Source: JBFHDX01 sp041584475
GTDB lineage: Bacteria > Pseudomonadota > Alphaproteobacteria > UBA8366 > JADFVY01
Assembly (NCBI GenBank): GCA_041584475.1
Contig: JBFHDX010000110.1
Span: forward strand, 1 to 12,551
Direction: 5' to 3'
Length of the DNA stretch: 12,551 nt
Made by a program: the position numbers and the translations under genes. The notes below the pieces were generated by a model. It did not search any database. It saw nothing but the letters and a program-made list of their open reading frames with translations, and was not told the DNA's origin. Below, in pieces: positions 1-5,374 of the stretch (position 1 is the stretch's first letter; each line of letters starts with the position of its first letter).

Positions 1-444
1 CGCGCGCGCGCCGGTCGCGAGGATGATGTGCTTGGCGGCGAGCTCGGCCACGGCCTTGCCGTCCTTGGTCACGCCGAGCTTGCCCGGGCCGTTCAGCCTG
101 CCCTCGCCGTCGAACACCGTGACCTTGTGTTTCTTCATCAGGTAGCCGACGCCGCCGCTGAGCTGTTTGGCGACCTTGCGCGAGCGGTCGACGACTTTGG
201 CCAGGTCGAAACCCAGCTTCTCGGCCGACAGGCCGAAGGCCGCGGCGTGCTGCATGTTGCGATAGATTTCCGCCGAGCGCAGCAGCGCCTTGGTGGGAAT
301 GCAGCCCCAGTTGAGGCAGATGCCGCCGAGATGCGCGCGTTCGACGACGGCCGTTTTCAGCCCCAGCTGCGTCGAGCGGATCGCGGTCACGTAGCCGCCA
401 GGGCCGCCGCCGACGACGACGACGTCGAATTTGCTTTCTGCCAT
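1..444 (-). CDS. lpdA: Dihydrolipoyl dehydrogenase (E3), N-terminal 148 codons, runs off the left edge
   Basis: E3 is the FAD enzyme that reoxidises the dihydrolipoyl arm of 2-oxoacid dehydrogenase complexes and passes electrons to NAD+. The fragment reads from ATG at 444 and is open at base 1. It shows the FAD-binding Rossmann glycines GGGPGG at residues 12-17, the redox-active disulfide motif GGICLNWGCIPTK (Cys43 and Cys48), and the second FAD motif ATGAR just before the edge. The start lies only 2 nt past the stop of the cupin gene, and its Shine-Dalgarno AGGA lies inside the last cupin codons, so translation is probably coupled. As the last visible gene of the pdh cluster it is most likely the PDH-dedicated E3. 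An E3 shared with other complexes cannot be excluded. The NAD and dimerisation domains are outside the window. Confidence 0.95.
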   Translation of the reverse strand, partial: MAESKFDVVVVGGGPGGYVTAIRSTQLGLKTAVVERAHLGGICLNWGCIPTKALLRSAEIYRNMQHAAAFGLSAEKLGFDLAKVVDRSRKVAKQLSGGVGYLMKKHKVTVFDGEGRLNGPGKLGVTKDGKAVAELAAKHIILATGARA

Positions 445-446
445 CC

Positions 447-809
447 TCAGATCCTATCCGGGCTGTGTCGGGTCAACGCCCCGTGCGGGGCATCGCCCGT
501 GTTGAGAAGGCCGGCCCGCTCGAACAGCAGGACGCGGCATTCGCGCTCGGCGCGAGGCCGGTGTTCGACGCCACGGGGAACGACGAGGAACTCCCCCTCC
601 TCGAGCTCGACGGTGCGGTCGCGCAGGTCGATCGACATCCGGCCCGCGACGACCAGGAACAGCTCGTCGTCGTGCTCGTGCTTGTGCCAGACGAACTCGC
701 CCTCGAGCTTCGCCAGCTTGATCTCGTAATCGTCAAGCGTTCCGACGATTTTCGGACTCCAGCGCTCGTCGAACAGCGCGAACTTGGCGGCGAGGTTCAC
801 CTTGTCCAT
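447..809 (-). CDS. Small single-domain cupin protein inside the pdh operon
   Basis: A 120-residue single cupin barrel. Motif 1 is seen as HKHEHDDELFLVVAG, with putative metal ligands His42, His44 and Glu49. Motif 2 is GEFLVVPRGVEH (residues 72-83), with ligand His83. All four classical cupin metal ligands are therefore present, so a metal-binding protein is expected. There is no signal peptide or membrane segment, so it is probably cytoplasmic. It starts 7 nt after the pdhC stop and ends 2 nt before lpdA, so it is co-transcribed with the PDH genes. The Shine-Dalgarno before its ATG is weak (GAAG), which suggests coupling to pdhC translation. Its substrate cannot be read from the sequence. It could be a small-molecule isomerase or dioxygenase, or a ligand-sensing protein. 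No direct role in PDH is established by this context alone. Confidence 0.88.
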   Translation of the reverse strand: MDKVNLAAKFALFDERWSPKIVGTLDDYEIKLAKLEGEFVWHKHEHDDELFLVVAGRMSIDLRDRTVELEEGEFLVVPRGVEHRPRAERECRVLLFERAGLLNTGDAPHGALTRHSPDRI

Positions 810-816
810 GCCCGCT

Positions 817-2193
817 TCACAGCAGCATGGCGAGCGGGTTCTCGATCAGCCGCCTGAACGCCGCGAGGAACTCCGCGCCGACGGCGCCGTCGACGACGCG
901 ATGGTCGACCGACAGCGTGCAGCTCATCACCGTCGCGATGGCGAGCGCGCCGTCCCGGACGACGGGCTGCTGCTGGCCGGCGCCGACGGCCAGGATGCAC
1001 CCCTGCGGCGGGTTGATGATGGCCGCGAAATCCTTGACGCCGTACATGCCGAGGTTCGAGACGGAGAAGCTTCCCCCCTGGTATTCCTCGGGCTTCAGCT
1101 TGCCCTCGCGCGCGCGGCCCGCGAGATCCTTCATTTCCGCCGAAATCTCCGCGAGTCCCTTGCTCTCGGCCGACTTCACGATCGGCGTAATCAAGCCGGC
1201 CGGCGTTGCCACCGCCACCGAGATGTCGGCGTGCTCGTACAGGAGAATCCCCTCATCGTCCCACGAGGCGTTCGCCGCCGGCACCTTCTTCAGCGCGACT
1301 GCCGCCGACTTGATGACGAAATCGTTGACCGAGATCTTGAGATCGTGCTCCTCGTTGATGCGCTTGCGCGCGGCCAGCAGATCGTCGATCACGCAGTCGA
1401 TCGTCAGGTAGAAGTGCGGAACCGTCTGTTTGGCTTCGCTGAGGCGCCGCGCGATCGTCTTGCGCATATTGGTGTTGGGCTGCAGCTGGTAGCCCATGCC
1501 GAGCGCATCGGCCAGAGCGCGCGCACCGGGGCCGGACGGCGGCGAGATCGCGGGTCTGGCGGCGGGCACCGCCGCCGGCGCGGCAGGTGCCTCGGGTTTC
1601 GCGGGTGCGGCAGGTTTCGCGGGTGCGGCGCCACCCTCGATCACGCCCTCGACGTCGCTTTTGACGATGCGTCCATGCGGTCCGCTGCCGCGGATCGCGG
1701 CCAGGTCGATGCCCGCCTGTTGCGCCATGCGCCGCGCCAGCGGGCTGGCAAAGAGGCGGCCGGCCCCGTCGCCGCCCGCGGCGGGTCTCTCGCCCGAATT
1801 GCTCTTTGTCGCCGCGGGTTCAGGCGCCGGTTTCCCTGCTGCCGCCGGTGCCGGGGCGGCTGCAGCCTCGGCGACCGCCGGCTCGGGTTGTTGAGCCGCC
1901 TTCGAAGCGGCCGCGTCGGCCCGGTAGCCCTCGAGCGCACTGGCGTCTTCGCCCTCTTCGAGCAGCAGCGCGATCGGCTGGTTGACCTGCACGCCCTCCG
2001 TGCCGTCCGTGACCAGGATCCGTCCCAGCACACCCTCGTCGACGGCTTCGACCTCCATGGTCGCCTTGTCGGTCTCGATCTCGGCGAGCACGTCGCCGGA
2101 GGCGACCTCGTCGCCTTCCTTCTTCAGCCATTTGGCCAGATTGCCCTCGGTCATCGTCGGCGAGAGCGCCGGCATCAGGATTTCGATCGGCAT
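817..2193 (-). CDS. pdhC: Pyruvate dehydrogenase E2, dihydrolipoamide acetyltransferase
   Basis: E2 is the core subunit of PDH and transfers the acetyl group from lipoamide to CoA. Domains of the 458-residue protein: lipoyl domain at about 1-80 with the lipoyl lysine in ETDKATMEVEA (Lys43); Ala/Pro/Lys-rich linker; peripheral-subunit-binding domain at about 146-182 (ASPLARRMAQQAGIDL, then GSGPHGRI); second Ala/Pro linker at about 187-222; catalytic acetyltransferase domain from about 237 to the end, with the active-site motif DHRVVDGA (His431, Asp435). One lipoyl domain is normal for alphaproteobacterial E2. The start has a strong GGGGAGGGG ribosome site and lies 13 nt after pdhB. The first 90 residues are 83/90 identical, by hand count, to those of PdhB next door. 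The 3' end runs to 7 nt before the cupin gene. Confidence 0.97.
   Translation of the reverse strand: MPIEILMPALSPTMTEGNLAKWLKKEGDEVASGDVLAEIETDKATMEVEAVDEGVLGRILVTDGTEGVQVNQPIALLLEEGEDASALEGYRADAAASKAAQQPEPAVAEAAAAPAPAAAGKPAPEPAATKSNSGERPAAGGDGAGRLFASPLARRMAQQAGIDLAAIRGSGPHGRIVKSDVEGVIEGGAAPAKPAAPAKPEAPAAPAAVPAARPAISPPSGPGARALADALGMGYQLQPNTNMRKTIARRLSEAKQTVPHFYLTIDCVIDDLLAARKRINEEHDLKISVNDFVIKSAAVALKKVPAANASWDDEGILLYEHADISVAVATPAGLITPIVKSAESKGLAEISAEMKDLAGRAREGKLKPEEYQGGSFSVSNLGMYGVKDFAAIINPPQGCILAVGAGQQQPVVRDGALAIATVMSCTLSVDHRVVDGAVGAEFLAAFRRLIENPLAMLL
1595..1629 (-). repeat. Tandem 18-bp repeat in the pdhC linker
   Basis: The unit ggtttcgcgggtgcggca occurs at 1595-1612 and again, 17 of 18 bases matching, at 1613-1629 (plus-strand reading). 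It encodes the Pro-Ala-Lys-Pro repeats of the second flexible linker of E2. Such a unit can expand or contract in frame without disturbing the folded domains. This is a coding microsatellite-like feature, not a regulatory one. Confidence 0.7.
1924..2193 (-). repeat. Lipoyl-domain coding repeat, copy in pdhC
   Basis: This segment encodes residues 1-90 of PdhC and is a direct repeat of 3341-3610, which encodes residues 1-90 of PdhB. Hand alignment gives 28 mismatches in 270 nt: 7 in the first 153 coding bases and 21 in the remaining 117. The ribosome-binding element GGGGAGGGG just upstream is also shared. The high identity at synonymous positions points to duplication with later homogenisation, or to a fairly recent duplication. 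Confidence 0.85.
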
Positions 2194-2206
2194 GCGCCCC
2201 TCCCCG

Positions 2207-3610
2207 TTACGAGCGGTAGCAGACCGCCTTGGCGGCCTCGACGATGGATTCCGCCTGCGGCAGGGCGAGGCGTTCGAGGTTGGCCGCGTACGGCAGCGGC
2301 ACGTCGGCGCCGCAGACCCGATGGACCGGCGCGTCGAGCCAGTCGAACGCCTGCTCCATCATGAGCGCCGCGATCTCCGAACCGATGCCCGAATACGCCC
2401 AGCCTTCCTCGACGCTGACGATACGGTTGGTCCTCTTGACCGACTCCACGATCGTCGCGGTATCGAGCGGGCGCAGCGAACGCAGGTCGATCACCTCGGC
2501 GTCGATGCCCTCGGCGGCGAGGGCCTCGGCCGCCTCCAGCGCCTTTCCGACCATGATCGAGAAGGCGACGATGGTGACGTCGGAGCCCCGGCGCACGACC
2601 TTCGCCCGGCCGATCGGAACGACCCAGTCGTCGCTGTCGGGCACTTCGAAGCTCTGGCCGTAGAGGATCTCGTTTTCCAGGAAGATGACCGGGTTGGGAT
2701 CGCGGATCGCGGCCTTGAGCAGACCTTTCGCGTCGGCCGCCGACCACGGCGAGACGACCTTCAGCCCGGGCACGTGCGCGAACCAGCTGGCGTAGCATTG
2801 CGAATGTTGCGCGGCGACCCGTGCGGCGGCGCCGTTCGGCCCGCGGAAGACGATCGGGCAGCCCATCTGGCCGCCGGACATGTACAGCGTCTTGGCCGCC
2901 GAGTTGATGATGTGGTCCATCGCCTGCATGGCGAAGTTGAAGGTCATGAACTCGACGATCGGGCGCAGCTTCATGAAGGCCGCGCCGACGGCAAGACCGG
3001 CGAAGCCGTGCTCGGTGATCGGCGTATCGACGACGCGCCGGTCGCCGAACTCGTCGAGCAGCCCCTGGCTGATCTTGTAGGCGCCCTGGTACTGCGCCAC
3101 CTCCTCGCCCATCTGGAAGACGGCCTCGTCGCGTCGCATCTCCTCGGCCATGGCATCGCGGAGCGCCTCGCGCACCGTCTGCATCACCGTCGGTCCATCC
3201 CATTCCGTGTCGGCCGGCGCCGGCTCCTGGCTCGGTGCAGCCGGCGGCGCCGCGACCGGCTCCGCGACCACCGTCACTTCGGGCTCGGCGCCCTCGTCGG
3301 CGCGCGCAGCTTCACCCCGCCCGCCGTCGCCCTTGCGCGCGTATCCCTCGACCGCGCTGCTGTCCTCGCCCTCGGCCAGCAGCAGGGCAATCGGCTGATT
3401 GACCTGCACGCTCTCGGTGCCGTCCGGCACCAGGATCTTGCCCAGAACGCCCTCGTCGACGGCCTCGACCTCCATCGTCGCCTTGTCGGTCTCGATCTCG
3501 GCGAGAACGTCGCCGGCGGCGACCTCGTCGCCCTCCTTCTTCAGCCATTTCGCCAGATTGCCCTCGGTCATCGTCGGCGAAAGCGCCGGCATCAGGATTT
3601 CGATCGGCAT
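2207..3610 (-). CDS. pdhB: Pyruvate dehydrogenase E1 beta subunit with N-terminal lipoyl domain
   Basis: E1-beta pairs with PdhA in the thiamine-diphosphate-dependent decarboxylation of pyruvate and acetylation of lipoamide. The 467-residue protein is longer than a plain E1-beta (about 330 residues) because it carries a lipoyl domain at 1-80 (Lys43 in ETDKATMEVEA) and an acidic, Ala/Pro-rich linker at about 91-139. The E1-beta body starts near 141 (MQTVREALRDAMAEEM). It includes PITEHGFAG, whose Glu200 is the expected thiamine-activating glutamate, and MGCPIVFRGPNG near 249-260. Lipoylated E1-beta is known in alphaproteobacteria such as Zymomonas and Sinorhizobium, so the fusion is a family trait, not a cloning artefact. 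The gene lies 15 nt after pdhA, with Shine-Dalgarno GGGGAGGGG, and 13 nt before pdhC. Confidence 0.97.
   Translation of the reverse strand: MPIEILMPALSPTMTEGNLAKWLKKEGDEVAAGDVLAEIETDKATMEVEAVDEGVLGKILVPDGTESVQVNQPIALLLAEGEDSSAVEGYARKGDGGRGEAARADEGAEPEVTVVAEPVAAPPAAPSQEPAPADTEWDGPTVMQTVREALRDAMAEEMRRDEAVFQMGEEVAQYQGAYKISQGLLDEFGDRRVVDTPITEHGFAGLAVGAAFMKLRPIVEFMTFNFAMQAMDHIINSAAKTLYMSGGQMGCPIVFRGPNGAAARVAAQHSQCYASWFAHVPGLKVVSPWSAADAKGLLKAAIRDPNPVIFLENEILYGQSFEVPDSDDWVVPIGRAKVVRRGSDVTIVAFSIMVGKALEAAEALAAEGIDAEVIDLRSLRPLDTATIVESVKRTNRIVSVEEGWAYSGIGSEIAALMMEQAFDWLDAPVHRVCGADVPLPYAANLERLALPQAESIVEAAKAVCYRS
3341..3610 (-). repeat. Lipoyl-domain coding repeat, copy in pdhB
   Basis: Partner of the direct repeat at 1924-2193, 1417 bp away in the same orientation. 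The two encoded 90-residue segments differ at seven positions (32, 58, 62, 67, 79, 84 and 87). Recombination between the copies would delete most of pdhB and fuse its lipoyl domain to PdhC, so both copies are presumably kept by selection for function. Confidence 0.85.
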
Positions 3611-3625
3611 GTCGCTCCCCTCCCC

Positions 3626-4645
3626 TCAGGCCTCAACGAGCACGTCGGTCCACAGTTCGGCGGGATCCGGCTCGGGGCTCTTCTGCGCGAAATCGGCGGC
3701 GTCGGCGACGATGTCCTTGACCTCCCGGTCGATCTTCTTCAGCGCGTCCTCGCTCGCGTGCTTGCCGCCGAGGATCTTCTCGCGCAGCAGATCGATCGGG
3801 TCGCGCTCGCTGCGCATCTTCTGCACCTCCTCCTTGGTCCGGTATTTCGCCGGATCCGACATGGAGTGCCCGCGGTAGCGGTAGGTCAGCGCCTCGAGGA
3901 TGTACGGGCCCTTGCCGGCGCGGCAATGCGCCACCGCCTTCTCGGCGGCCGCCTTCATGGTCATAACGTCCATGCCGTCGACGGCTTCGCCGGGGATACC
4001 GTAGGCCTTGCCGCGCTGGCAGAGATCGGTGCTCGCGGAGGCGCGCTCGACGGACGTTCCCATGCCGTACTTGTTGTTCTCGATGATGTAGACGACCGGC
4101 AGCTTCCACAGCGCGCCCATGTTGAACGCCTCATAGACCTGACCCTGGTTGACGGCGCCGTCGCCGAAATAGGTCATGCACACATTGTCGGTGCCGTTGT
4201 ATTTGAAGGCGAAGGCAAGTCCGGTGCCGATCGGCACCTGGGCGGCGACGATGCCGTGCCCGCCGAAGAAATTCTTCTCGCGGCTGAACATGTGCATGGA
4301 ACCGCCCTTGCCCTTCGAATATCCACCGCTGCGGCCCGTCAGCTCGGCCATGACGCCGCGCGGGTCCATGCCGGTCGCCAGCATGTGGCCGTGATCGCGA
4401 TAGCTCGTCACGACGGCGTCCTCGGGCCTGGTCGCGGCCTGCGCGCCGACGACGACGGCTTCCTGACCGATGTAGAGATGGCAGAACCCGCCGATGAGAC
4501 CCATACCGTAGAGCTGTCCCGCCTTTTCCTCGAAGCGGCGGATCAACAGCATGTCACGGTAGAATTTGAGGAGTTCCTCCGGTTTCGCCGCGGGTGTTTC
4601 TGATTTCTTGCCCCGCGGCTTGCGCTTTGCAGCGGCCTTGGCCAT
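3626..4645 (-). CDS. pdhA: Pyruvate dehydrogenase E1 alpha subunit
   Basis: E1-alpha supplies part of the thiamine diphosphate site of the heterotetrameric E1. The 339-residue protein has the cofactor motif starting GDGAVNQG (161-168) and closing at ENN (189-191), a conserved GGHG with His130, and the YRGHSMSDPAKYRT loop (257-270) that corresponds to the loop phosphorylated in mitochondrial E1-alpha. Residues 1-22 are Lys/Ala-rich (KAAAKRKPRGKK) and probably disordered. Basic tails of this kind may help E1 bind the E2 core; that is inference. The start is preceded by Shine-Dalgarno AGGGAGG. This is the first gene of pdhA-pdhB-pdhC-cupin-lpdA, following an AT-rich control region. The two-subunit E1 separates it from the AceE-type homodimeric enzyme of enterics. 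Confidence 0.97.
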   Translation of the reverse strand: MAKAAAKRKPRGKKSETPAAKPEELLKFYRDMLLIRRFEEKAGQLYGMGLIGGFCHLYIGQEAVVVGAQAATRPEDAVVTSYRDHGHMLATGMDPRGVMAELTGRSGGYSKGKGGSMHMFSREKNFFGGHGIVAAQVPIGTGLAFAFKYNGTDNVCMTYFGDGAVNQGQVYEAFNMGALWKLPVVYIIENNKYGMGTSVERASASTDLCQRGKAYGIPGEAVDGMDVMTMKAAAEKAVAHCRAGKGPYILEALTYRYRGHSMSDPAKYRTKEEVQKMRSERDPIDLLREKILGGKHASEDALKKIDREVKDIVADAADFAQKSPEPDPAELWTDVLVEA

Positions 4646-4673
4646 GCCAAACCTCCCTGTCCCCGAATTGGCA

Positions 4674-4697
4674 CGCGGGCGCGCGGTAGCGCCCGCG
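4674..4697 (-). promoter_or_regulatory. Perfect 9-bp GC stem-loop in the pdhA leader
   Basis: CGCGGGCGC (4674-4682) and GCGCCCGCG (4689-4697) are exact reverse complements with a 6-nt loop. The element lies 28 nt upstream of the pdhA start, between the AT-rich promoter island and the ribosome site. No T-run follows on the minus strand, so it is not a canonical intrinsic terminator. It could stabilise the 5' end of the pdh mRNA, act as a leader control element, or be a processing end of the upstream ftsB transcript. The structure is seen; its role is inferred. Confidence 0.55.
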
Positions 4698-4704
4698 GCG
4701 GCTC

Positions 4705-4800
4705 AAACTAGCGGCGGCGCTGCAAATTGACAAGGATTATATAAGTTATTGTTATAAAATAAGAAATGTATTATAAACCGAAATTTGGTTCATCGATCAA
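4705..4800 (-). promoter_or_regulatory. AT-rich promoter island upstream of pdhA
   Basis: A sharply AT-rich stretch (about 4725-4815) in GC-rich surroundings. On the minus strand three promoter-like pairs can be written: TTGATC (4795-4800) with 17 nt to TTTATA (4772-4777), overlapping a perfect TATAAT at 4770-4775; TTCTTA (4760-4765) with 18 nt to TATAAT (4736-4741); and TTGTCA (4728-4733) with 17 nt to TAGTTT (4705-4710). Any of them would give a short leader into pdhA that contains, or begins beside, the 4674-4697 hairpin. An imperfect inverted repeat, ATTATATAA / TTATAAAAT with a 7-nt spacer, occupies 4736-4760. Only minus-strand genes flank the island, so it most likely serves the pdh operon. 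Confidence 0.6.
4776..4790. promoter_or_regulatory. Operator-like 15-bp near-palindrome in the pdhA promoter
   Basis: AACCGAAATTTGGTT is self-complementary except for one mismatched pair and the centre base. It sits between the -35 candidate at 4795-4800 and the -10 candidate at 4772-4777, the classical place for a repressor site. It does not match the E. coli PdhR box, in which the GGT and ACC half-sites are in the opposite order. The regulator is unknown. Confidence 0.35.
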
Positions 4801-4864
4801 ATAAATATGAAATTTGTTGCAGCACGAACGTGCCGGAAGCCATCGCCCGCGCGAACGCGGCGAC

Positions 4865-4892
4865 CGACGCGGCGGCAGAGGCCTCCGCGTCG
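4865..4892 (-). terminator. Weak candidate hairpin downstream of ftsB
   Basis: CGACGCGG (4865-4872) and CCGCGTCG (4885-4892) form an 8-bp perfect stem with a 12-nt loop, about 40 nt downstream of the ftsB stop. No T-run follows on the minus strand, so it would not be a standard intrinsic terminator. In DNA this GC-rich, such stems arise easily. It is listed as the only structure in the gap that might separate ftsB from the pdh promoter. Confidence 0.2.
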
Positions 4893-4930
4893 CGCACGCC
4901 GCGCCGCCGGTTCCGCTTGCGCTCGGAGTC

Positions 4931-5260
4931 CTACCGTCGCTCGACGTCCGGGTCGAGCAGAATGACGACCTCGTCCTCGCCGATCAGCCCGAGGACCTCG
5001 CGGGCCCGTTCCTCCAGCATGTCGAGATCGAGACTGTCCGGTCGCAGCAGTCGCACCCGCTGCTCCAGCGTACCGCGCTCGGTCCGCAGCGTGTCGAGCG
5101 CGGCTGCGGCGATCGCCGTCCTGTGCTTGAGCGCGAAATACGCGCGCAGCCCGCGTTCACCCTCGACCGCGTGATAGGCGAAATAGCCGATCAGCATGAC
5201 GCCGATCAGGGAGACGGCGATCTGGCGCCCTTGGCGACGGAGTTCGCGAAACACGGCCAT
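4931..5260 (-). CDS. ftsB: FtsB/DivIC-type septum formation initiator
   Basis: A small bitopic membrane protein of the divisome. In the known family it forms a complex with FtsL and FtsQ and helps activate septal peptidoglycan synthesis. The 109 residues comprise a short basic cytoplasmic N-terminus (FRELRRQGRQ), one transmembrane helix at about 13-31, and a periplasmic helical, coiled-coil-prone stretch at about 43-72. A C-terminal region, LDMLEERAREVLGLIGEDE, is typical of the DivIC/FtsB domain. Length and layout fit the alphaproteobacterial members. The start has no good Shine-Dalgarno, only GCGG. The gene follows eno by 114 nt, a neighbourhood also seen in other proteobacteria. The upstream gap holds a possible eno terminator and a cluster of GANTC sites. 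The 285 nt downstream hold no gene I can support, only the pdhA control region. Confidence 0.9.
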   Translation of the reverse strand: MAVFRELRRQGRQIAVSLIGVMLIGYFAYHAVEGERGLRAYFALKHRTAIAAAALDTLRTERGTLEQRVRLLRPDSLDLDMLEERAREVLGLIGEDEVVILLDPDVERR

Positions 5261-5264
5261 CCGC

Positions 5265-5359
5265 GAATCGAATCACAGCGCCGAGTCGCGCGTCAATCAA
5301 AAAACTGCCTACAATTTCAATATGATTCTTTAGGCTGTAGAACGCGATGGCCAAGACTC
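5265..5359. promoter_or_regulatory. Cluster of five GANTC (CcrM-type) sites upstream of ftsB
   Basis: GANTC occurs at 5265-5269, 5270-5274, 5283-5287, 5324-5328 and 5355-5359: five sites in 95 bp of the eno-ftsB gap. A hand scan finds about 30 in the whole 12.5 kb window. GANTC is the recognition site of the alphaproteobacterial cell-cycle methyltransferase CcrM, and its methylation state controls several division genes in Caulobacter. Methylation-dependent control of ftsB here is an inference from site density. Confidence 0.45.
5299..5335 (-). terminator. Candidate intrinsic terminator after eno
   Basis: On the minus strand GCCTA (5335-5331) pairs with TAGGC (5311-5307), and six T residues follow (5304-5299) after a 2-nt gap. 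The stem is only 5 bp and the loop is 19 nt, so it is weak and perhaps leaky. If it works, it ends eno transcription and ftsB needs its own promoter or read-through. Confidence 0.3.
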
Positions 5360-5374
5360 GGATTGGGTGCATTG

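Noticed and set aside
1..10. (CG)5 run at the left edge as a possible Z-DNA or repeat element
   Set aside because: It is coding sequence of lpdA (Ala/Arg codons next to the ATGAR motif) in very GC-rich DNA.
784..2364. 526-codon plus-strand frame opposite pdhC and the cupin gene
   Set aside because: Shadow of pdhC; low-complexity arginine-rich product with no family features.
1982..4603. An 873-codon open frame on the plus strand opposite pdhC, pdhB and pdhA
   Set aside because: The opposite strand encodes three unmistakable PDH subunits with intact active-site motifs. The plus frame is Arg/His/Asp-rich, has no recognisable domain and crosses gene boundaries, as expected of antisense frames in GC-rich codon usage.
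4776..4790. PdhR binding box
   Set aside because: The E. coli PdhR consensus has GGT before ACC with a 3-nt centre. Here the order is ACC then GGT with a longer centre, so the name does not apply.
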